Source of the DNA: Sipunculus nudus | Lineage: Eukaryota; Annelida; Sipuncula; Golfingiida; Sipunculidae | Direction: 5' to 3' | Assembly: GCA_026874595.1 (NCBI GenBank) | Contig: CM049318.1 | Coordinates: 43,816,456 to 43,880,455, forward strand | DNA length: 64,000 bases | Shown: positions 55,670 through 64,000 of the stretch, one piece after another | How the letters are laid out: each line of letters opens with the position of its first letter | Numbering within the stretch: position 1 is the first letter of the stretch | The notes under the pieces: model-generated | Seen by the model: the letters and a program-made list of their open reading frames with translations, nothing else | Told to the model about the DNA's origin: nothing | Database searches by the model: none | Position numbers and translations under genes: made by a program

Positions 55670-58600
55670 ACTTTAACCCTTAAAACATAGGCAAGACATC
55701 GAAATATCGTCCCCTACCTTACTTCACTGGATAGTCAGACATGATGCAATGGTGCAGTGGCCGTAATGGCAGCCATATTAAATATCACGTAACCAAATCA
55801 CGTATTGTCTTGAACAAGGGACTATGGGTCACGGCGCTCAGCTGATATATATGATAAAAAAATAAGATTTAGAAATGAGGCACATGCTGGTTTTATATGG
55901 TAATAAAAATAAGCTGTATTATGAGTTGTTGTTGTTTAGCTTATGTATGATTTTGATAGTACCTTTGGAGACAGGAAAGAGAATTAATTTCATTTATTTC
56001 ATTAACAAATGGAGTGGGATTCTCACACAGATTTTGACTTGGCCATATAACTAATATAAGCAGAACATATAATATGAGTTTAACTATTTATTAGAAAAAT
56101 TACAAATATTGTCCTAAATATAATTTTTATTAAAAATAATAAGAGAATAGTATGATTTTTTCAAATAAAATATGACTGAAATGATTATTAAAATAATATT
56201 AAAGAATATATTCATGAATGCATTCATTAATACATTTTGAAAATATTTGCACTGGTATTCATATACTTTCATTTTTACCTGAATTCCCATTCTTATGAAA
56301 GAAATTTTATAATGGAGTACATATTCATGTACTTATTCATATTTTAATACAATTGCAAAGTATTCGCACCATGTCTGGTATTTATTCAGTTTTCACCAAG
56401 CAATGATGTTGAGAATCCAGAATATACAAAATTCACACATTTAAATAATGATCATAAGTACCTGGTTTTATGGCTTTTATTTATATTAAAAAAAAATGTA
56501 ATATATTTATTTTGGACTAATTTCACATCAATGTACACACTAGACACAGTAGGAATCTAGATTAATATTATCAACTGCATCTTTGTCTATCATTAATTTC
56601 CTTCATATGATCCCTATAGATTAGTAATGAATAATAAGATTTACTTTTTTATCATTAAAATTGAACTGAAAAATACCATAGGTGACTGCATGGTGTTATT
56701 TGGAATACATGACATTCTATCCATCGATACAAGATTCTTATATCATCGGTAACTGCAAGTTAATTTCCTGTTATTATAATCAACTAACAAATTCCTTTTC
56801 TATTTTTCTTTAATTTGTTATTAAAAACCAATAAAAATTTATTAATTTATTGTTTATTGTTATGTTGTTGGTTAAAACTACTAGATGAGTTGGGTTGGAC
56901 ACCTAGATCAACTGTGGCTGGCCATTATATAATAAGCTGCCTGGACGCCCCAGTTTATGTCTCGCCTCAAGCATGCATAATTTGCTGAAAGTTCAACCAG
57001 GTCAACATACAGGTGACTCAAGAGGTGCTACAGAGAGCCAAGGTCTGACATGGTCTCATAAAAACATTAATAAAAGCTACAATTTTTGGCCAATTTCTTT
57101 CAGCTTTTCAAACTAAAAAGCTGAAATCTTTATGTGTGCATGACATGAAAATTATATCAACAGTACTCACAGGAAACAAACATGCCATGGTCAAAGTTGA
57201 GCAAAATTTAAGGTACTAATTTTATATTTATACTAATAACTTATACAATTTGAAAAATTCAGAACTAATTTTGGGTATTCAATTGAATCCTGATTAAATA
57301 ATGTTACATCCCTGACAAAAAATCTCTAGCTTCAGCAATCCTCTTGTTAAGGGAGTAAATATATTTCTTGATTTTTTACAAAGTGCATTATGTTTGGGCC
57401 CATAACTTAAAACAATTACGCAATACTGACATCATTTCTGGCATGTGCATCGAGAATATATAGAAAAATATGTATATTATATATGATTAAAGTCAGATCA
57501 GTGGTTTTGATATTAGGCTGTCTTGAAGTGTAACAATGGGTTTTTAATGGAAAAATGAAGTTTTTCATTAATATCTCGAAGGTATTAAGTCCTAGTGATC
57601 AAATTCTTGGCATGGTAGGGGATTTTTGAGACATCTAATTGTATGCCAAATTTTAGGAACTGAGAGCTGAAGTTTGGGAGCTGAGCACTTGCAAACTGCA
57701 TGACACTAGTTTGATGTAAACAATATGTTACATGGTGCTTGAAAGCTTGAATAAAATCTACAGTTTTTGATCAACTGGTTTCAAATTTTTGGTGTTTACA
57801 GACAAAATGCTAAAAAAAAACATGCTGTGAAAATTAAATCCACAGTACTTACAGGAAAAAAACGTGCCATGGTCAAAGTTGGGCAAAATTAAGGTACCAA
57901 TTTTTTATTTTTGTTAATATTTTAAAAAATTTAAAAGATTTTGATCTAATTTTGGGTATACAATTTAATTTTGATTAATAAAAGTTATATTACTGGAAAA
58001 AAAGTTTATAGCTTTAACATATTTTGTGTTAAGTGATCAAATATCTTTCCTGATTTTTTACACAATGCATTATGTTTGGGCCCATAACTTTTTAAATTTT
58101 TATAATACAGACATAATTTCTGGCATGTACATAGGAACTATATAGAGGAATAACTATGGTAAATATGAGGAAAAACAGATGAGTGGTTTTGATATTAGGC
58201 AGTCCTGAAGTGTAAAAATAGGTTTTTAATAAAAAAATTGAGGTTTTTCTTTAATTTCTCAAAGGAACAAAGTCGCAAAGACCCAGTTTTCGGCTTGGTA
58301 GGAGATCTTTGGGACATCTAACATTATGCCGAATTTTGGATTCCTAGGTCTTACGGTTTCAAAACGTGCCACATCTACGGACGGACGGACGGACGGACGG
58401 ACAGACATACGGACGACGGACAATGGACCACGACTATAGCTCAGATGACTTATAGTCAGCTGAGCTAAAAAAGGTTTAAATAGATTCTTTGACCCTGAAA
58501 AAACAGGTAAAGACATCAAAATATCAACCCCTACTTTAATTCCTTTGTCATACATGATCCAATGGTTCGTTAGTTACTCTCTTTGCAGCCATATTAAATA

Positions 58601-59690
58601 TCCCCTTAACCAGAAACAGTATAGTCTTGAAAATAATTAAAAGAGATTCCTTGACCCTAAAATCATAGACGATAACACCGAAATCAACCCCCTACCTTGA
58701 TTTCTTGGCTTGTCATATCCAATTCAATGGTACAGCGGCCATATTGGCAGCCATATTGAATATCACTGAAACCAAATAGGGTTTTGTCTTGAAAATGGTT
58801 TCAATAGATTCCTTGACCTTGGAAACATAGGCAAAGACACGAAAATCATTCCCCTACCTCAATTATTTTTTAATAATGTATGATTTTATTGTACGCCGTC
58901 CATATTGACATCCAAATTGAATTTAACCGTAAACAAATACGGTATTGCCTTGGAAATGGGTTCAATAGATTCACTGACCTTGAAAAAAAAGACAAAGACA
59001 CCAAAATCATTCCCTTACATCAATTACTTTTTAGTTATGTATGATTTTATGGTACGGCGGCCATATTGACAGCCATATTAAATCTAGTGTAAACAAGTAC
59101 GGTATTGTCTTGGAACTGTGTTCAATAGATTCATTGACCTTGAAAACATAGGCAAAGACACCAAAGTCATTCCCTTACCTCAATTACTTTTTGAGTTTTG
59201 GATGATTTTATGGTACGGCGGCCATATTGGCAGCCATATTGAATATCACCGAAACCAAATACGGTACTGTCTTGGAAATGGTTTCAATAAATTCCTTGAC
59301 ATTGAAAACATAGGCAAAGACACCAAAATCATTCCCCTACCTCAATTACTTTTTTAGTTATGTTTGATTTTATCGTACAGCGGCCATATTGAATATCACC
59401 GAAACCAAATACGGTATTGTCTTGGAAATGGTTTCAACAGATTCCTTGACCCTGAAAACATAGGCAAAGACACCAAAATCATTCCCCTACGTCACTTACT
59501 TTTCGAGTTATATATGATTCAATGGTTCGGCGGTCATCTTGGACGCCAACTTGAATTTCACACTTTCTGCCCACGATCCAGGTTGTCTACCCAATTTTTA
59601 TTCACCCCCATAAGGGTGTCCTACCTTGATCAGAAGTCAAAATTAGGGGACATATGATTGCACACAGGACCCCTCAGCCCCAGCTCTTTT
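55670..59690 (+). repeat. CCATATT satellite array, split by copy 3
   Basis: Left part 55670-55813, right part 58469-59690. Units of about 160 bp contain GCGGCCATATTGGCAGCCAT, TATTGAATATCACCGAAACC, GGTATTGTCTTGGAAATGG and AAAGACACCAAAATCATTCC (unit starts near 58736, 58893, 59055, 59217 and 59379). The long open frames over it are repeat by-products. Confidence 0.82.
55814..58468 (+). mobile_element. Family-1 element, ~2.65 kb copy 3
   Basis: 5' ACAAGGGACTATGGGTCACG; 3' hairpin AGCTCAGATGACTTATAGTCAGCTGAGCTAA at 58438-58468. The satellite on both sides gives the empty site: ...GTCTTGA | AAAGGTTTAAATAG..., against GTCTTGGAAATGGTTTCAATAG in intact units. Insertion is thus in a short A run with no duplication beyond those As. 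Confidence 0.9.
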
Positions 59691-60989
59691 TAAAAGACGA
59701 CCGGACAGCAGACCGACGGCTGAGCTTTAAAATACAGGTGGCACTAACGGCATACAGGAACTGATGACAAAATTTATGATCAGTAAGTACACTATATTTC
59801 AAGTCACTAGATGAACCACATGTGTAACTGACTTTATTGCTCTAATTCATCATTGGAAATCTTCAAATAGAGGTGGGAAATTCTCGAAATAAAGAAAACG
59901 TACAGGTGGCGCCATCATTCTTCAGGAAATGAACCTTTATATGATCAATATGCAAGGCAATAATCATGGCATTCAATGCATTAGTTTTTCAGATATCATC
60001 TTTTTAAAATTATTTTGGGGACACGAACAGGCCCCATAAGTCGGAAAATATAAATGCCAGTTGTCCAAGGAGATATTTAAGGATGTGACGGGTTGTCACG
60101 TTAGGTGCTAGGTATAACGGTTATGACTGATACCCTGTAAACGACAGCCCGACCACGGACAGGGTGATCGCTATAGCTCAGATGACTTTCAGTAAAGAAC
60201 CTTTGAGTAACGTTTTAAATTTGGACCAATAATAGTGATATTTCCTATAATTTTTTTATGAACTTGTTCGCTCGATTTTGTACAACAGTCTTGAACATCC
60301 TAAATGTGCTTAAATCCACTTTTTCGCAGAATACACGTCACTGTGACCTAATTTCTGCTTTCCATGAAGATTTCCTAAGAATTTTCTGGATATTATTCAA
60401 ACACACTTAAGGTAAAATGACCGAAAAACGGGCGGCTTGCCGGACGGAAGGACGACGTAAAAAATACGCTATAATTCCGCATTACAAAGCCAGCCGAGCT
60501 AAAATAAGGTGAAAATCTAACATTTAAACAGATGAGGAATAAAGAAAGTCTGATGCCGGTGTTACCATGTTAGATGTAATATGACTGAAAGGGCATTTGT
60601 TTGGTGATATGAAGACAGTGCGGACCTGGTTACTCGATGTATCTTATTCAATACGATTCGACCTTGTATTTCATGCGCATTAGGAGCAAGACACCCGGTT
60701 GCAGTTACCCTAAGCAGTATAAAGTATCAACATCATGATACTGGACACCATCAAAACGTTCTTTGGTAGAAACAGGAACCGAGATTCCAAACATTAGAGA
60801 TGAAACAGAGTGCAATGTGCAAAGACTAAAAATAATACACACTAAGGATAAAATAGAATGCAACGTGCAAGGACTTAAAATAATACTGCTTTGATCTGGT
60901 TAATCCTGCTTATGTTACCCAAGGTGCTTGTCCGATCCTTTGGCTTGTATTAATCTTTACCTGGTAAGTCTACACATAACATATAACCA
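59691..60989. repeat. Fragments of family-1 elements
   Basis: A cut hairpin GCTATAGCTCAGATGACTTTCAG at 60168-60192 and another 3' end, GCCAGCCGAGCTAA, at ~60501. GGTGGCGCCATCATTCTTCA at 59905. No genes. Confidence 0.5.
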
Positions 60990-61592
60990 ACAAGGGTACC
61001 GCAAAGCGGAGCATCCCCTCGCAAGGGGCATAATTAGAATAGGTGTATTATTCAGTGTGAAAATGAGTAGGGCAGCTCTCTGGCCTTGACCTTTGCTCCT
61101 GTGACCTCAAACTAAATACTGTTCTTCATCCATATGTGGGCCAGCTATATTTGCAAGATAAAAGGTTTTAGTCAACCTGTTTGGCTTAAAAAAGGACCTC
61201 AAGCTTTTTCAAAAAGTGGGCCTTGTGGCCGTTATCTTTGACCCCGTGACCTCAAAATTGATAGGGGTCTTTATCCATCGGTTTGTCAGCTATATTTGCA
61301 AGATGAAATGTTTTGGTCAAACGGTTTGGCTTCAATTGGGTCCACAAGCTTTTTTAAGTAGTGGCCCCTGTGGGCGTGACCTTGGACCCCATGACCTCAA
61401 AATCGATAGGGTTCTGCATCTATGGGTGGGCGAGCCATATTTGCAAGATAAAAGGTTTTTGTCAAACGGTTTGGCTTGAAATCGATCCACAAGCCGATTA
61501 CGAACGGACAGACGGAAAGCTAGACAGACGGAAAGAAGGACGCACGAACGGAGGCGTTACTATATCCCCTTCGCAACTTCGTTGCAAGGGGA
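60990..61592 (+). mobile_element. Short tandem-core element with hairpin ends
   Basis: 5' ACAAGGGTACCGCAAAGCGG then AGCATCCCCTCGCAAGGGG (two hairpins). The core has three ~145 bp units with GGCCAGCTATATTTGCAAGA and TTTTGGTCAAACGGTTTGGC. The 3' hairpin is ATCCCCTTCGCAAC-TTC-GTTGCAAGGGGAT (61564-61592). The open frames in it come from the repeats. Confidence 0.78.
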
Positions 61593-62090
61593 TCATAACT
61601 ATAGGCTCGTTGACTTAACATGAACATTACGGATCAGCCAGACCCATTAACCGCCTGGTGTTTTAGGGGAAATCTGGTTCATAATACGTGGAAAACTTTT
61701 TTGACATCCAAAATACAATAAGCATGAAAGAATACAAATAGTGTTTGTTTACCGACCGGAACAGCCATGGTCTTACTACAATGAAAAGATATCAAATATA
61801 TAAATTCTGGTTCAGACAGGTATAAATATAAAATCATGAAACGTTTGAATTATAGGTTGCGGAAAGCATCTCCTTTAACAGATATAGCTGTCCAAGATAA
61901 ATGGTGGATTCAGACGTGGTGAATTTTGGTTGATAGATTCATACGAGACACAGATTCACACAGTCCAAACATCCAAACATACGCTGGCAAATCCCGTATG
62001 CAAGAGGCGACGAAAGTCATGTCCCACGAATATATGTATCCGACATCAACGGACATTTTAAATTTCTATATAGTTATGCAAATTAAAAAT
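61593..62090. other. No recognisable feature
   Basis: No gene, repeat terminus or RNA identified. Confidence 0.4.
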
Positions 62091-64000
62091 AAGGCCTACA
62101 GGCCTAATTCACCTGTGCAATGGGATATACAACAGGTATAATTCTTCCATACTGGACCATTACTTTTCAAGTATACGTGACATGTATATGTAAAATGCAA
62201 TTACTAAACGTTTTGAACACAAGAATAAGCACGAATTATATTAACATCACTCTGAAAAACTAGCAGGGATGTGCAAAACACGAAATGATTGTAGATGGTC
62301 TAGTGTACATGAAAGGCATCGAAGATGTATGGACATGCATAATTTCAGGCATATACTTCAAACCACTCTTGAGCTATGTGCACAGATGCATGAAACCAAA
62401 TACCAATTATAGGTGGCGCCACAAGTTTTGTATATTACAAAACTATCCGAGATGTACGGACATGCATGATTTCAGGCTGATTTGTCGAATCACTCCTGAT
62501 AAATAAGCGGGGCATAACACTGTCCAAAATTATTATTGTAGTTAGCGCCACCAGTCTCGAATACGACGAAACTATCCGAGATGTTTACATATGCCCAATT
62601 CCAGGCTTATATCTCAAATCATTCCTAAGAAATAAGCAGGGACATACACTTTGCAAACATTATTGTAGGTGGCGCCACTATTCATGGACACTACGAAACT
62701 ATCCGATATGTAAAGATATGCACAATTTCAGGTTAATATATCAAATCCCTCCTGAGAAAATAAACAGGGACATGCACTATGCAAAAATCATTGTAGGTGG
62801 CGACACCAGTCTTGTATACGAGAAAGCCATCATAGATGCATGGACAGGCCAAAATTTCAGGCCGATACATTAAATTTATCTTGAGTCAGCTGCACTGGAC
62901 TGACCAAGCTAAGCTGAGGCAGGCAGTTGCCAAAGTCAAGCGAAGCTAATTGCTAGCTGAAGGTACTGCACTGAGTGAACTCTTGACCTGTTGCAAAATC
63001 TGATACAATTGGCGGTCTGCCAAAGCTATAAATAGATCCAGACTGAAACTTGGCCTGTTGCCAAATCTGAAATAGCTGGCAGTCTGCCAAGCAATTTATA
63101 CACACACAACATGTTGGCATGATGCCATGTCTGTTAAAACATACTGAAAGACTTTGGCTACAGTACTTTTTTTTCAAGCTGCATATTCATAAGATTTTTC
63201 TTTTAATTAAAATGTGTAGAATAATAACAGATGCCTACCGAAAGCAAAATCAGAATACAGATATATTTTATTCATGGATTTATCTTACACAAAAGCTGGA
63301 TATGGATATTTATGTTGCCTGTACAGCTCTGCTTATATACCCACAAAGCTCAGTTTGTTAATACAATAAATCTACTAGCTTTGTTTACCAAAATATCTCA
63401 CAGTCCTTTCATTGTTTAAGGTCCAATAATTCTTAAAAAAAAAACATTTAAGTAAACTTGAACAAAGGCCATCTTTGAATCAGTTTGTGCAATGTTACAG
63501 AAGTTTTTCAGAAGAAGACTTTTGCAGCCCTACGTTTGAAATAGGCTTACTAATGGTAACAAGACCACCTTCAGTGTGACAGTTTCATCATTAAACATTT
63601 CTCAGCTGAAAGAGGCTAAAATTACAAGTCTTTTGCCCTAAAAAAAAACAGGTCAATTAAGGTGGCGCCACAAAACCTCAATTTCAAATATACGTCATGT
63701 GACCAACATTTGCACAAAACTTTGTGTAGCTCCTGTTGTTTCTGAAATTGTTATGTTAGTATGCTTGATTGGCCAAATATATAAGTTTAAATTCCTGTAA
63801 CTATGCCATAATTCACCAAACCCTAACCATTTGAACAAACTTCAGAGAGCTTATCTATGGAATCATTTCTGTGAAATATTGAACAATTTGGCTGAACGAT
63901 TTCGGAGAAAAAGATTTCAAAGGTTTTCAAGCTTTTTCCGCGTAGAGGGGTAAGTCGATGCAGGTGGCGCCAAAAAAAGCTAAAATCCACACCATTTGAC
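62091..64000 (+). mobile_element. Family-2 element, truncated by window end
   Basis: Starts AAGGCCTACAGGCCTAATTC. It contains ~130 bp repeats with GTAGGTGGCGCCAC (62412, 62546, 62668, 62797), the CACTGAGTGAACTCTTGACC repeats (62970) and the larger units at 63440-64000. The segment near 63570 is the uninterrupted counterpart of the site holding element C. Confidence 0.7.

Noticed and set aside
59118-59657. Two forward open frames with repeated residues
   Set aside because: They are translations of the CCATATT satellite units and their repeats match the DNA period.
61216-61618. Two overlapping forward open frames
   Set aside because: They are translations of the ~145 bp repeat units of the element at 60990-61592.

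Overview
This window is AT-rich eukaryotic DNA, and I could not recognise a single intact host protein gene in it. Three chromovirus-unlike Ty3/Gypsy-type LTR elements, dozens of short tandem-repeat-bearing elements with hairpin ends, CT/GA and GGAC microsatellites and poly-G tracts point to a repeat-rich invertebrate chromosome. The style of the repeats (elements opening near ACAAGTGACC and closing near AGCTGAGCTAA, and elements with ~140-340 bp tandem cores) is what I associate with bivalve molluscs. That assignment is inference.

Layout. 1-3151: minus-strand Gypsy element A, cut by the window edge, with frameshifts. 3338-5746: a ~2.4 kb foldback with ~1.1 kb arms. 5747-8371: mostly unassigned sequence with a small minisatellite, GC hairpins, a tRNA-like stretch and a reversed element remnant. 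8372-13373: LTR element B (minus strand, both LTRs, near-matching target duplication, decayed genes). 13379-15207: two tandem-repeat blocks. 15208-29697: a nest at least four levels deep, with LTR element C (20526-25392, plus strand, perfect CTTGA duplication) as the innermost layer. 31011-33606, 47827-52320 and 55814-58468: three end-to-end copies of one ~2.6 kb non-autonomous element, the second split by a ~1.9 kb element built from ten ~180 bp repeats. 37322-38736: a related element split by a 429 bp miniature LTR element (TRIM) whose LTRs carry tRNA-like promoter boxes. 39103-44773: another nest with three inserted elements. 45267-47808 and 55670-59690: elements sharing a ~160 bp CCATATT-rich satellite in opposite orientations. 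54990-55351: a frameshifted non-LTR-element protein remnant. 60990-61592 and 62091-64000: two more tandem-core elements, the last running off the window.

What ties it together. Most of the non-LTR DNA belongs to a loose superfamily of non-autonomous elements. They share an ACAAG- or ACTAGA-type 5' end, short subterminal inverted repeats or 5' hairpins, a tandem-repeat core, often a GGAC-type microsatellite, and a hairpin at or near the 3' end. No target duplication is obvious where an empty site can be inferred. This architecture resembles Helentron-associated (HINE/DINE-1-like) or mollusc 'pearl'-like elements. No Rep/helicase or transposase gene is visible, so the class is inference. A 12-bp perfect palindrome, GGTGGCGCCACC, recurs in otherwise different core repeats.

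The most noteworthy item is the TRIM at 37801-38229. It has two ~155 bp LTRs, a primer site matching the tRNA-Pro type, a polypurine tract and, inside the LTRs, A-box and B-box sequences at tRNA spacing. It is a possible animal counterpart of plant TRIMs that carry Pol III genes in their LTRs.
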